Assembly (NCBI GenBank): GCA_023897205.1
Contig: JAHWDD010000011.1
Span: forward strand, 372,001-436,000
Length of the DNA: 64,000 nt
From: Exophiala sp. HKRS030
Taxonomy: Eukaryota; Ascomycota; Eurotiomycetes; Chaetothyriales; Herpotrichiellaceae
Direction of reading: 5' to 3'
Numbering within the stretch: position 1 is the first letter of the stretch; each line of letters begins with the position of its first letter. The notes under the pieces were generated by a model. That model was not told the origin of the DNA, did no database searches, and saw only the letters and a program-made list of their open reading frames with translations. The position numbers and the translations under genes were made by a program. Shown piece by piece: positions 44,194 to 55,278 of this stretch.

Positions 44194-44937
44194 ATGTCTA
44201 CGACTCCTTTGGCCACCCCGGCGGCGGCATCACCTCGCGGCTCTTCCAACGCCGCCTCTTCAGGTATTGCGGCAATGAAGGATCGAATCATGACGCACAT
44301 GAACGCGGACCACGCCTTGTCTCTGAGGCTGTACCTGATGAGGTACTCTCACGTTCCGATGGGGGGGACGACGACAGCGGAGATGCTCGACATTTCTCAA
44401 GACCACATGATCCTTCGATCGGGCTACGGGAGGCACGTGGTGGACATGGTCCCTCCCATGAAGTCACTCACGGACGCCAGAGAGAGACTCGTCGAGATGC
44501 ACAATTCTTGTCTCGAAGAATTGGGTTTGAGTGACGTGGTGGTGGACCGGTACACGCCACCCAACCGTGCCTGGCAGATTGGCCTGAGTGCGCTGTGCGT
44601 CTTGATCTTTACGACTTTTCCTTTTCGGCAGTCCCTGCTCGATCAAAATACCCTGCCGGGTCGGATCTGGAGCCTGGGAGGGGCCGCACCTTGGTTGGCC
44701 CGACTGAGTTTCGGTCTGCAACCTCTGGTGTTGACAGTCATGGTCGTCGTACATCTGGGAGAGGCCGCATGGATGGCAAATACGCGCCTGAAAAAACATT
44801 GGATAGAGGTGGGAAGTTGGGTGTGGTGGTTCTGGGTCTTGGATTGCGCCGTCGAAGGGTTCGGCTCTTGGACGAGGTTCGACGAGATGGTGGCCGACGT
44901 CGAGGGAAAGAAAAACACAAACAACAAGAAGCACTGA
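44194..44937 (+). CDS. DUF2470-domain membrane protein of unknown function
   Basis: An intronless gene of 247 residues. The N-terminal DUF2470 reads IMTHMNADHALSLRLYLMRY (about residues 32-51) and extends to about 105. The fold is related to a split-barrel heme-binding domain found in plant plastid proteins. Three hydrophobic segments follow (about 130-145, 170-195 and 205-225), the last with VWWFWVLDC. The protein ends in a Lys/Asn tail. Function in fungi is not known to me. The combination of DUF2470 and several membrane segments is common to ascomycetes, so the gene is real, but its role is open. Confidence 0.85.
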   Translation: MSTTPLATPAAASPRGSSNAASSGIAAMKDRIMTHMNADHALSLRLYLMRYSHVPMGGTTTAEMLDISQDHMILRSGYGRHVVDMVPPMKSLTDARERLVEMHNSCLEELGLSDVVVDRYTPPNRAWQIGLSALCVLIFTTFPFRQSLLDQNTLPGRIWSLGGAAPWLARLSFGLQPLVLTVMVVVHLGEAAWMANTRLKKHWIEVGSWVWWFWVLDCAVEGFGSWTRFDEMVADVEGKKNTNNKKH

Positions 44938-45399
44938 AGCAGCACTACACCACACAAGCCTAAAGAGCTCTGGGGATTGGAAAAGACAGGCATCCTAGGC
45001 AGATTTGGAAGGAAAAATTCAGAGTCAAAAACCAAACAGATTTCATTCCCTTCATGCGGTAATAACAATTACATATATATTTATACAGTACTTGGAAAAA
45101 CAACCATTCTGAACAGATTCACACAAACACGTCATGTTCTTGTCTTTGGTCATTCATTCAAGGTTGATGATTGAGCGCCTTTCAAATGCTTTGCGTTGCT
45201 TTGCTTTAGTTTCTTTAAAAGCAGGTCGTTTCTGGCAAAGTACCAGGTTGGTGAGTTCCTGTCCATGTCTGCATCACCACCAAACAACAATACCTGAGGT
45301 GTGTAATCGTTGACGTCGCTCTCATAATCCGCGCCCGTACACGCATAATCACAATACTAAAGAGGTTCCACTCAGAAGCCCGCTCGACCTCAAGGTGAT
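44938..45399. terminator. Convergent 3' region, DUF2470 gene / lipin
   Basis: 462 bp between convergent stops. AT-rich, no gene seen. Confidence 0.45.
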
Positions 45400-47715
45400 C
45401 TATCTTCTTGGAGATCTTGGAGTCGGTGTCTGCGAAGCTACATGTCGAGGCTGTTGTGAGGCGTCTTCGCCAATGTAGTCGTCTGCGAAATCACCTTCTC
45501 TTTCATCGTCGGCATCGTCGGCAACGTCGTCGTCAGCGCCGTCGTCAAGGTAAGACTCTCCGAGGGTGTCGGCTGCGTCGTCCACTTCGATAGACTGACG
45601 AACAGGCTCGCTCATCAGAGAATCGTCCAGGCTGTCTCTCGAGATGAAACTATCACCCAACCCATTGTCGGATTCAACCTCGGCCTCTTCTTCCTCCTCT
45701 TCGTCTGTTTCGTCGTCGTCATCCACTTCGTCGTCCTCTTCGGAGTCGGTGGGGGTAAACTCATCGAGATCCTGCGGTAAATCTCGCCAGTATGTGAAGT
45801 CGGTGTACTCTTCCCCACCCTCCTTGACGAGCGTCGATACGGGAGGGAAGAAATGATCAACGACCTCACGCATCGAGACATAACTGCTTCGGTACTTGTT
45901 CAAGGTCAAAAGATCCAACGAAACTTCTGCGTTGGTGTTGATGGTGAAGATTCGACTCGAAGGGATGTGCACGCTTCGATAACTCAATGCGTCGGTAAAG
46001 CGATTGCCAAACCCGGCATAGAACGGGTTCGTTCTTCCAGGAAAAAGACCCAGAATGTCCCGAAGACACGCCATCTTGAACATTTCGGGTTTCCGAAGAT
46101 ATACCTCTCTCCGTAACGCCGCTATGGTCCGATCGGGGCTCAAAATCACCGGCCCTTCAGGTATTCTCCAACCGTCCTGGACGATGCCGTTCAGGTATGC
46201 GCGAGTGGTATCAGCTTGTCCAACGGAGCGACTCGTCAGGTACAAGATGTTGTACCCGTTTGCCACAATGTCAGAATATAACTTGGCAACTCCGGCGTGT
46301 GTCCAATCTCTACCGACCATGTTGAGCAGCTGACCCAAAGCATCAGACTTGGTGATTGTTCCGTCAATATCAGAGATGACAATGGGCACATCCGAGGTCC
46401 AGTAGTACATGTATGCTGTACAAGTGGCGCGGTTGACGGTAAACGAGATTTGATTCCTGCCTGGTTTGAGGTCGAGCGCTTTCAGCTGATCACTCGTGAG
46501 GCGAAGGGTTTTGGCAAAATTCCGGCTTTGCTCGCTCGACATGCGGGGGGTTTCGGTGATGTCTTCGGACTGGGCCCTTTGGTGGCGGCTTAATTGTTGG
46601 CCTTTGTCGAGCAGTTCTGGGGACGGGCTTCGCTCACTATCGCTGTGATAGCCAGGGTCGGAAGCATTGTCAGGAGAGACCGGAGAGGCTCCCTCTAGCA
46701 CGGTACCTGCGGCTTTTCGAAGGGCCGCATCACGAGCTTCTTCACTGCTGTAAATCCACAAATTGCCGTTCTCATCTGTACCGATGAGAGAGCCAATGTC
46801 ATAGTTGCCCTCTAGTTCTTCTGACAAAAGTTTGCGTGCAACTGCTTCAGCACGAAGGGCTTCATCTTCACTAGATTTGTAGCCAGTCATGTCCAGCATC
46901 AGGTCTCCGGACTCGGTGACCTGCGAGCGAATATTGGAGATTGAGAGCTTCTTGGACAACGTCAAAGCACGATCATATACTTGTCTAGGTTGCAACGCGG
47001 GCGGGCTGGCCGAGGCCTTGGGTGTGTTCGAGCCTTCTAGATTGTACCTTGGGGACAATGGTATGCCGTTATGAAGGAATGCATCGCTGACAGAGTCGAG
47101 CTCTTCTCGTGCGGAGACGGGGAGTATTTCCTCGGAAGCAGAACGTACCAGCGCCAGAGGAGGGTCCAACGCATTTTCATCCAGCGAACCCGCAGCAAGA
47201 TCGAGCTTGGAAGATGGCATCGACTGGGCAAGGGTCTGGTCGGCCAAATCTGTTCCTTGGCGTCTGATCAGAGGAACCGTCCGACCGGGTACGGGATCGG
47301 GAGTCTGACTACGTTTCCCAGATTCCGTAATGTCGAGGTACGTAGGTTCCAACAAGCTAGGTGAGGGTGGTCGATCTTCAGCGGTAGCCGAGGGACTGCT
47401 GGCTGGAGATACCAAAGGGGAGGTCTGCAAGGCTTCGGGAATGTCGTTTGACGTCTCAAAGACAAAGAAGGCTTCCCCACCATCCCCGAGTTTCATGGCA
47501 TAATTCTGTTTGTTGCCGTTGACTTTGAATTCGACCTTTTTGTCCGACGGCCGTAGAAGAGAAAATTTGCCGAAGCGGACATGAAAGGGCGAACATGCCA
47601 GCGTGCCATCTTCTTGTTCGACAACAATGACATCGATGGCACCAGACAGCGTGGCAGGATTGATGGAATTCCAGGTCTTGGAGACGCCACTCCCCAAGCT
47701 CCGAACGTACTGCAT
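45400..47715 (-). CDS. pah1: Lipin-type phosphatidate phosphatase (Pah1/Ned1)
   Basis: An intronless gene of 771 residues. The N-terminal lipin domain (about residues 1-105) starts MQYVRSLGSGVSKTWNSINP and includes the conserved VRFGKFSLL. The catalytic LNS2/HAD domain has the DxDGT motif at residues 449-453 (SDIDGTITKSDALG), with ILYLTSRS and NPFYAGFGNRFTD downstream. The enzyme removes phosphate from phosphatidic acid to give diacylglycerol, the step that divides lipid flux between storage fat and membranes, and controls nuclear membrane growth. A Ser/Pro-rich region links the domains and is probably phosphorylated. The last 130 residues are extremely acidic (DDEVDDDDETDEEEEEEAE), as in other fungal Pah1 proteins. 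Confidence 0.96.
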   Translation of the reverse strand: MQYVRSLGSGVSKTWNSINPATLSGAIDVIVVEQEDGTLACSPFHVRFGKFSLLRPSDKKVEFKVNGNKQNYAMKLGDGGEAFFVFETSNDIPEALQTSPLVSPASSPSATAEDRPPSPSLLEPTYLDITESGKRSQTPDPVPGRTVPLIRRQGTDLADQTLAQSMPSSKLDLAAGSLDENALDPPLALVRSASEEILPVSAREELDSVSDAFLHNGIPLSPRYNLEGSNTPKASASPPALQPRQVYDRALTLSKKLSISNIRSQVTESGDLMLDMTGYKSSEDEALRAEAVARKLLSEELEGNYDIGSLIGTDENGNLWIYSSEEARDAALRKAAGTVLEGASPVSPDNASDPGYHSDSERSPSPELLDKGQQLSRHQRAQSEDITETPRMSSEQSRNFAKTLRLTSDQLKALDLKPGRNQISFTVNRATCTAYMYYWTSDVPIVISDIDGTITKSDALGQLLNMVGRDWTHAGVAKLYSDIVANGYNILYLTSRSVGQADTTRAYLNGIVQDGWRIPEGPVILSPDRTIAALRREVYLRKPEMFKMACLRDILGLFPGRTNPFYAGFGNRFTDALSYRSVHIPSSRIFTINTNAEVSLDLLTLNKYRSSYVSMREVVDHFFPPVSTLVKEGGEEYTDFTYWRDLPQDLDEFTPTDSEEDDEVDDDDETDEEEEEEAEVESDNGLGDSFISRDSLDDSLMSEPVRQSIEVDDAADTLGESYLDDGADDDVADDADDEREGDFADDYIGEDASQQPRHVASQTPTPRSPRR

Positions 47716-48433
47716 CGTGGATGAGTTATTGTGGTCGGAATGTCGGCGTTGGCGAGTATATGGCTATAAAGGTGGCATAATCGGGTTGCCTGATGTGTGT
47801 GATGACGGTGGAACGTCAGAAGCTCGGAGCAAGATTTGAGGAATACACAACGCCGGATCCTACGCAATGCCAGTCAAAGTACAAAAAAAGAGTGTCTCGT
47901 TTGAAGCAAAATATCACATGTCAGGGATATGGGTAGAAGTTCATGCAAAGATTGAGAATGTCGGGAGAAATAATGATGGGGGGAAGAATGAAGTTGAAGA
48001 TGAGCGAGGCAAAGATGATGCATGTGTTGAATGCTCAACCAACTTGTTAGTATGACCACATGCGCTAACATGGTTAACCTCGGCTCGCTAATCTACTTAT
48101 GGCATGATCATAATATCTCTATTGCCCTAGATACTAAATTCATCTAATAGCTTCCCCAGATTCGCTACGCTGCAATTCTAACATGGATATTCAAGTGCGA
48201 TCTCACCTGTCCAACACATCCTCTTCTTCAACCTTCAATCGCGTCTTTTGTTCTTTACAGTCTTCCAAGGCTGGGCACTATATTTTGGCCATCAAATCGA
48301 TTGAACGCGCAATGTTTTCCTGGGCAACGTGAATCTTCACCTCGACTTTGCGACAAGCCGTTCCCTCACCTAATCTCCCAATCTACCCTACTATCTGGAC
48401 ATTACTACGGGCGCCGCCTCAATCATCGACGCC
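47716..48433. promoter_or_regulatory. Divergent promoter, lipin / TAF9
   Basis: 718 bp between divergent ATGs with no gene. Short frames show no conservation. Confidence 0.55.
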
Positions 48434-49255
48434 ATGAGTTCTCCAGCGAACCCTCCAGGCCCTCTCACACCTCCCGCAGAGCCAGCCTCTCAAGGACCAC
48501 AGCCTTCACAACCTTCCGGCACAACTCAAGCACCAGTCGAGGCGCTCCTTTCCCAGCCTCTGACCTCATTAACAGACGATGGCAAGTCTAAGAGACCTCG
48601 AGACCATCGATTAATACATCTTCTTCTCGTATCTCATGGTATTTCTGCATATCAACAACGCGTCCCTCTCCAGCTGATGGATTTTGCCTATCGATACACT
48701 AGTTCAGTGTTGAGCGACGCACTACACATTCAAAATGAAGCCTACGATCAGGCCGATACAAGTACCCAGGGCAAGGGACGGGGTGCGAAACACAATCAGA
48801 ACAAGTTGGAGGAAGGGGACGTCAGTTTAGCCGCACTGCGCATGTCGATAGGGTCACGAATGGGGTACCAGTTCCAAGGAAGTTTACCCAAAGAATTTCT
48901 CAAGAATTTGGCAGACGAGCGGAACAGAATATCACTAAATGCGCAGTCACGGGACGGCGACAAGAGTGGTCCGATAATTGGAGGTGTACGGTTACCGCAC
49001 GAGAAATATTGCCTGACTGGAGTTGGCTGGGGCCTGAAGGACGAATGGGACAGTGAGGGTGAGGAGAGCGTTGAACAGGGAGAAGGCGAGGAAAAACCTG
49101 AGCCTGAAGATGTCATGCAGATGGACGACAAAATTGACGAAGATGAAGAAGGTCTGGGAACGATGGAGGACGTCTTTGGTGATGATGATGCTGGGGATGA
49201 TGATGGGGGCGGCGGCGGCGGCGATGCTGACGGTGATGCCGAGATGCAGGGATGA
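48434..49255 (+). CDS. taf9: TAF9, histone-fold subunit of TFIID and SAGA
   Basis: An intronless gene of 273 residues. The TFIID-31kDa histone fold spans about residues 52-170: RPRDHRLIHLLLVSHGISAY, LQLMDFAYRYTSSVLSDALH and SLAALRMSIGSRMGYQFQG, then LPKEFLKNLADERN. TAF9 pairs with TAF6 in TFIID and SAGA. A Pro-rich leader of 50 residues precedes the fold. After the conserved LPHEKYCLTGVGW, the tail is acidic and ends in a Gly/Asp run (DDDAGDDDGGGGGGDADG). In fungi the histone fold has an insert with Gln/Lys/Gly (here about residues 110-125). Identification is secure. Confidence 0.94.
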   Translation: MSSPANPPGPLTPPAEPASQGPQPSQPSGTTQAPVEALLSQPLTSLTDDGKSKRPRDHRLIHLLLVSHGISAYQQRVPLQLMDFAYRYTSSVLSDALHIQNEAYDQADTSTQGKGRGAKHNQNKLEEGDVSLAALRMSIGSRMGYQFQGSLPKEFLKNLADERNRISLNAQSRDGDKSGPIIGGVRLPHEKYCLTGVGWGLKDEWDSEGEESVEQGEGEEKPEPEDVMQMDDKIDEDEEGLGTMEDVFGDDDAGDDDGGGGGGDADGDAEMQG

Positions 49256-49808
49256 ACGACTGGAGCGTCAGGCTCTGCGAGTATTCTGAGTCCTCGTGCA
49301 TTTTGATACCCAGGATAGATGAAGGCTATGTAGCATTGTATTGTATTTCTATTGGCATGAGGTGTATCTGAGTTGTCAATGGTGCCTGGCTCTTCGGTTT
49401 CGAATCCTCCGGTTGACTCGTGTGATATCTGAGACTGCCTCTATACGTTTCCAGAAAAATGGTGTTGACTCACAGCGCTGACGGTCTCGAGATACCATAT
49501 TTCCCACTGTCTTCATACGCAGAGTATCTTGGTATGCTTACCTAAGGCGCCATGGATTTGGAGGGGAGGAGCGGATGCCAAGAAAAAGTGAGAGGAGAGC
49601 AAGTACTGACTTCCCCAAGATCCGATCCCGACCATTTGCAGCCGGCGGAACAAAAGCCACCACCAACAACTTTGCACATACAACAGAGTGGCCTTGACAC
49701 CGGTCAGGCATCCTCCTAGTCTGTCATAACACTTACTTGATATTCGCATGTCTTCTGCCATTTACTGTTATTCCTTTTTTGACCCTGTATGTTTATCTCT
49801 AGAAGCAT
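49256..49808. promoter_or_regulatory. Intergenic, TAF9 3' end and FN3-protein promoter
   Basis: 553 bp; no supported gene. Confidence 0.45.
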
Positions 49809-52800
49809 ATGCCTGCCCTACCGCTCTTATGGATGGATCCTTCCAAATGGCATACTGGGTCACTACACTGGGCTGCCAATACTTACCTTCTGCTCGCTCC
49901 TAAAATCAACGTGAAAGGTCGCATGGCTCTCCTCATGCTGGTGGCCGTTGTATGGGCCTTCACATGGTACGTCTAAAGAGATCACTTTGACGATCAACGC
50001 TGACCATTTTCCAGGCTTCTATGGCGTGCCTACTCGGTCCTGACCACTCCCAACGATATTCTTGTCGAAAAACTCGGTCTCGATATCCCTCCCACTCCGC
50101 TTATAACCCTTGAAGAGATCTCGGAGCACGAATTACAAATTACGTGGAAGTATTCGGAACCGTCCACTTCTGTCCAAGAGCATCATGTTGAGGTAAACGG
50201 GAGACTGATCGGGACAACAAAAAAACATGATATGGGCGCGGCTATTTACGATCTTGTTCCGGGCAGCAGATATGATATTCGCGTCTTTTGTGTCAGCTCC
50301 ACAGATTTCCAAACACCCAGCCAACCTCTTCACGTCCGCTTGCCTGGCTCAACGCCTGCCGCCTCGCAAGATGAAGCCTTTGAATCTATGCCCAAAGTCC
50401 GGGCCATTGCTATCCGAAACGCTGCTTCGCTCGCTCCTGCGCCGGCGCCTACTATAGCGCGGGAGTTCAGTGGTGGACAACCAACAACGCGAAGGGGAAC
50501 GACTGGCCGGAGACCGTCGCCCGCGAATCACGGGGTCGATTCGCAGCAGGCTCAGGATATTGCATCACGAGCCATGGATGAAGAGGAGGATGGCGACCTT
50601 GCGGAACTATCTCAAAAATTCCAAAAGGCCCAACAAGACATAGACGCGGTTGAGCAGCAAATCCAAGACGAGGACAGAGACTTCCAAGCGTCGCTCAAGG
50701 AGTTAGAGGCACGCCGAGACGAGTTGAAACAACTTCTGAAGGATCGAGATGAAGCAAGCAGCGATTTGCGCAAGCAAGTGCACAAGGCCGAAACCGCGAG
50801 CAGGACGGCTTTGAATGAAAAGACGAAGAAAGAACGCCTGCTGCAACAGCGCGAGAACCAGAGGCGAAAACGTCGAGACGACATCGCCAAATGGGAAGAG
50901 CAGACTGCCTGGATGAAAGAAGAAATTGCGGGTATCGAGACACAGAAGGCTGCGATCGAGCAGAGAGCGAAGTCCGATCTAAGGGAGATCCGCAGGAAAA
51001 TTGAAGAGGAGCAGAAAGAGGTGCAAATGCTAGAAGAAGACAACAAAGAAAAGGCCATGCAGATAAAGGCCATGGAAGAAGAGCGACAGCAGGTGAACGT
51101 TGAGGATGAGACAGACGAGACCCGAGAGGCCGATCGACTCGATCACGAACGCGACATGAGGTGGAGGGCAAGATACGAGGCTCTTCGTCAAACACATACA
51201 AACCTGTGGCACGAGCTGAAAAACATTCAACAACAGGTCAATCTCTCACAAGAGCAGATCAATGTCGCCCGTGCCAATAGAGTCACTGCTATCTCGTTTG
51301 CACCGATACCTCCATTCGATCCCGAGATGTATCGACCCAACATTCGGCAAATTCGACGGCCGCGCCACACCAGTTCCCATGGGAGTAGTATTTCCTCACC
51401 CCGGGGCCCTTTCAATGGCCCTGAGCCTATGCCGTCGGTTTTGCAATACAATTCGGTTGCAAACATGTCGCCCACGTCCTTGTTGCCCAGCTTTTTCAAC
51501 CCGCAGAATGGGATGACCTTCATCCCATCGGGCATTAATACTTCTACCGCTGACGATGTCGAGCCTATCGCCAATGTCCCGATGAGTCCACGGGCAGACC
51601 TACTGCTCCCGGCGGACCTCCTTGGAGATGAATCCGCGGATGAGCTTCCAGATGCAGAGCTTACAGCTGATCCGAAGCGCTCCTCGGAACCTGGCACAAT
51701 GCCATTTCCCAAAATTGGCTCTCCTGCGTTGCAAGAAGCTCGTCGTACACAGACGCCATCTTCAGGATCTTCTTCAGGGCGGTCTTTTTCAAGTCCGATG
51801 CAAACTTCAGCACCTGCTGTTGAAACAGAGAAATCATCAGATTCGGGACACAAGTCGGACGAGAAACCCCTGGAAAATATCGAGGAAGATGCGCCTCAGC
51901 AATCCGCCAAACCCAGGTACATGTCGATGTCCTCTATGTTCGGCCTCAACAGGCAGCGTGGGAAAACACTGGCTGACCAGCCCCCTCTACTTGGATCTCT
52001 CAAGTCAGGCCAGAGTCAGTCATTCCCGAGAGAAGTGGACGAGTTTGACCCAAGCTCACAACCCAGAAGACGCCTTAGTTATGGTGGGAATTGGGCTTTC
52101 CCTGGGACTTTGTTAAAGGGTCACGGTGCTGACGAGAAGGACCCAGAGTCCTCACGTTTAGCTTCTGCCCGCCGCTTTGGTATCCCTGGGTTTGGGAAAT
52201 CTGCTACGCCGTCCGGCACGTATGATCCTTTTGGGATCCGTTCAAGCTCGTTTGATCCTGGTCTTCGGGGCGACACTTCTTCGCCTCGACCGTCTTCTAC
52301 CTATTCGTTCGACAAAATGCCCCGTCCTTCGTTGGAAGCCCAATTTAATGCATGGAATTTAGACAAGGCACCGATCAGGAACAGCCCACTGGCGCCGGAC
52401 TGGAAGTCCTTCCAGTCGTTCTCTCGCAATCACTCTCGTCGGCCGTCAGTCGTTCACGGATCCACAAGCAATTTGTCGCTACCACAGAATGAGCAGGTAG
52501 TCATCGAACCTGATCGGAAACCAATGCGACCGTTACAGGCGCCCATTGGCACTCGGCCGAAGTCATCCCAACAAGCCTCGACTCCCAAGCTCAATCCTGC
52601 AGCACCGTCTTTCACCACGATATTCGGCAGAAGAGGCGACAAGACCAAGGAGAAGGCAAAGACGAAAGAATCCAAAGAGAAGCTGACTGATCAAGAGGCC
52701 GCGTCGCCTCCTGAATCAAGGAAATCGCGTGGAGACACTGGTTCCCTTGCGGCCACCATTTCGACACTGGATTCTGATACTCTCGATCGGACAGTATCTG

Positions 52801-53189
52801 CGACCAGTGCCAATCTGTCGGTGGAAAGTACTGCTTTTAGCAAACCGACTTTCATCTCCAAGATCACAAGAAAGGCCAGCAGCAATAAGTTTGGAAGCTG
52901 GAAAGAAAAAGGTGGAGGTCTATTCTCTAGAAAAGAAACGTCACTCCCCAATGGTGAAAACGAGGAAGAACAAGGATCCAGCGAGTATCTCCACCTCGGA
53001 AGAAGCTTGGAGAGTACATCAACTACTCCCAGCGCTGAAGAAAAGAAGACCAGCAGGAGTAGCCTAAGCAACTGGAACTTTATGCGCAAGAGCAAGAAGG
53101 GAAAAGAAGACTTGACTGCGAGCGAGATCAGTGAGAGTAGTGAACGTGCTAGCGACTTGGGAGATGAAATGGAGGAGGAAGAGGTATGA
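49809..53189 (+). CDS. Fibronectin type III domain, coiled-coil membrane protein (fungal, function unclear)
   Basis: Exons 49809-49966 and 50015-53189 give 1110 residues; the 48-nt intron splits the Trp53 codon. The N-terminus has a membrane helix (about 38-60; MALLMLVAVVWAFTWLLW), then an FN3 domain (about 79-164; ELQITWKYSEPS, LVPGSRYDIRVFCVSS). A long charged coiled coil runs from about 240 to 460. The rest is a Ser/Pro-rich region, probably disordered, with basic Lys-rich and acidic segments at the end. Similar ascomycete proteins are sometimes annotated as ubiquitination-network proteins, but the sequence gives no evidence for that. The exon 1 ATG is supported because it supplies the membrane anchor; the frame without it would start inside the FN3 domain. 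Confidence 0.8.
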
Positions 53190-53677
53190 TGAGATGAGAT
53201 TTTATTGATTCTAAGTAGAGAGTAAGAAGAGTCTTTGCTTTGCTGGTACTGTCGGGAACGTCGTGGTTTTAGCTGCTTTGTAGATGATCAATATTAAATT
53301 TCAAGATACTTTGTGCTTATCAATTGCAAGTTTATTCCTTGTGAAATCCTGAATTTATCATTTGTGATGGCCGTATGGCCCATGATTATCCATGTTGATG
53401 TGTAGTTGTGTGTAAAGGAGTGTGGTTCGGTTCGTGCTGTGATATTTATATTTGTATGAGACTTTGGCGGAGAGCCGTCAACCGTGCCCTCTTTTAAACA
53501 CAATCATTGACTCACGCAATCTTTCTTTGTCTGTTCTTCCACACTTTATGCCGACAAGAACAACATTATGAGCAGCTTTTAATTTTGTGAGAGAGAGAGA
53601 GAGAGAGAAAAGACTGTGTCCATGATGATGGTCAGATTTCTCACCATTGGACATATCGGTACGGCGCAATTCGAAAA
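53190..53677. promoter_or_regulatory. Intergenic, FN3-protein 3' end and THG1 promoter
   Basis: 488 bp without a gene, containing a GA microsatellite at 53589-53608, about 70 bp before the THG1 ATG. Confidence 0.45.
53589..53608. repeat. GA microsatellite, about 9-10 units
   Basis: GAGAGA run on the plus strand directly upstream of THG1. Confidence 0.8.
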
Positions 53678-54997
53678 ATGGCAAATTCCAAGTATGATTT
53701 CCCTTGGATTTAGTTGGTTTGGGGGTTTTCCGGATCGCGTCACTAAAAATGTGTTTTGTTAAATGTCACACGAATACAGATATGAATACGTTCGCAACTT
53801 TGAACGAGACGAACATTTATTGCCAAACACTTGGATCGTGGTCAGGATTGACGGTAGAGGATTTCACCGGTATGTTTGTCCCTTCCGACCCTTTTTTTTC
53901 CACAAAGCGATTTTTGGATCAATCGGTTCTCTGACCCAATGGGGGCGGAATGTATCAATGTGACAGATTCTCGGATCATTATGGTTTCCAAAAACCCAAC
54001 GACGTCCGAGCCCTCGACGTGATGAACTCGGCGGCTCGACACGTGGTCAAGACCCTGCCGGACATCGTGATGGCCTACGGAGTCAGTGACGAGTACAGTT
54101 TCGTTTTCCACAAGTCGACCACGTTGTTCGAGAGGAGGAACGCCAAACTCGTGAGTACCGTGGTGAGTACCTTCACGGCGGCGTACGTCATGTTTTGGCC
54201 CCGTGGTTTTTTTGTTTCCGCTGTAGAAACGGAAACGGAAAGGGAAAAGGGGGAGACCAAAGGAAAAAAGAAGGAGATGGAACAACAACAAGAACAACAA
54301 GAACGTGACCTCGATGTCGAAATGATTCCCACTTTTGATGCGAGGGCGGTTTGTTACCCTTCATGGGAGAATTTGAGAGACTACCTAAGTTGGAGACAGG
54401 TTGATTGTATGTGATGAATTGATTCCCTCCCCGTCCCTGAGCCCTCGACCTCTCCCCCCTGATATGTGTTTGTGTGTGTGTGTGTGACGAGCTCGCTCTT
54501 TGATGAAAACCAAGAGAGTGATTTCTCAAAAGTGCGAGTGACGGGAGAACAAGGCTAAAATCTTGGGTTTGACAGGTCATATCAACAACCTTTACAACAC
54601 CACCTTTTGGGCTTTGGTTCAACGAGGTGGAATGTCACAGACGGCGGCCGAGGAATCCCTCAAGGGTACATTGGCAAGTGATAAGAATGAGATTCTTTGG
54701 TCCAGGTTTGGTATCAACTACAACAATGAACCAGAAATGTTTCGTAAAGGGTCGGTGGTGTTTAGGGAGTACGCGTTAGAGACGACGACGACGAAAACAA
54801 ACGCAGGAAAGACCGAGAATGAGAATCTACCAGAGGACGAGAAACCCGTGTCAGTGTCCAAGACACAATTTGAAAAGATGAGAAAAGCGAGACAAAAGGC
54901 CAAAATTGTCACGGCTCACCTGGACATCATCAAGGATGATTTTTGGTTGGTAAGACCATGGTTGAGGTCGGGGAAACCTGGAAGACCTGTTGAATGA
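53678..54997 (+). CDS. thg1: tRNA(His) 5'-guanylyltransferase Thg1
   Basis: Four exons, 53678-53691, 53780-53869, 53967-54406 and 54576-54997, give 321 residues. Exon 1 is only 14 nt (MANS plus two bases). Thg1 adds the essential G-1 to tRNA-His by 3'-to-5' polymerisation. Key parts are KYEYVRNFERDE, the metal ligands Asp29 (RIDGRGFHRFS) and Asp76/Glu77 (GVSDEYSF), then PTFDARAVCYPS, HINNLYNTTFWALVQ and LWSRFGINYNN. An insertion of about 35 residues rich in Glu, Lys and Gln lies between FWPRGFF and IPTFDAR. Intron 3 (169 nt) is long for this window and contains a TG microsatellite. The end (DFWLVRPWL) matches the family. Confidence 0.94.
54471..54486. repeat. TG microsatellite in THG1 intron 3
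   Basis: Eight TG units inside intron 3 of THG1. Confidence 0.8.
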
Positions 54998-55278
54998 ATC
55001 GACGTCGATGTCGGGCCTGTAGAGGAAGAGAGAGAGAGATGAATGTTGAAGAAATTCAGACTTGCAAGAACCACAAAACATGAAGAAATACAGGTGGTGT
55101 TGGTGTTGTAAAGGGGTCATTCCGATTCATTAAACTATCCCTGCCCACAAAAAGAAAATGGTAACAACCTGGGCAGGATCATTTGCGTCAACGCTCCAAA
55201 TGTCGTCATGTAACCAATCAAACAAGACAGTAGATATCCAGAGTGTAGAGAGTCATGAGAGAAGAGACCCAAGTATCC

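Noticed and set aside
49381..49425. Possible tRNA-like TTCGAATCC box downstream of TAF9
   Set aside because: No matching A box, acceptor stem or anticodon arm could be found at the right distance.
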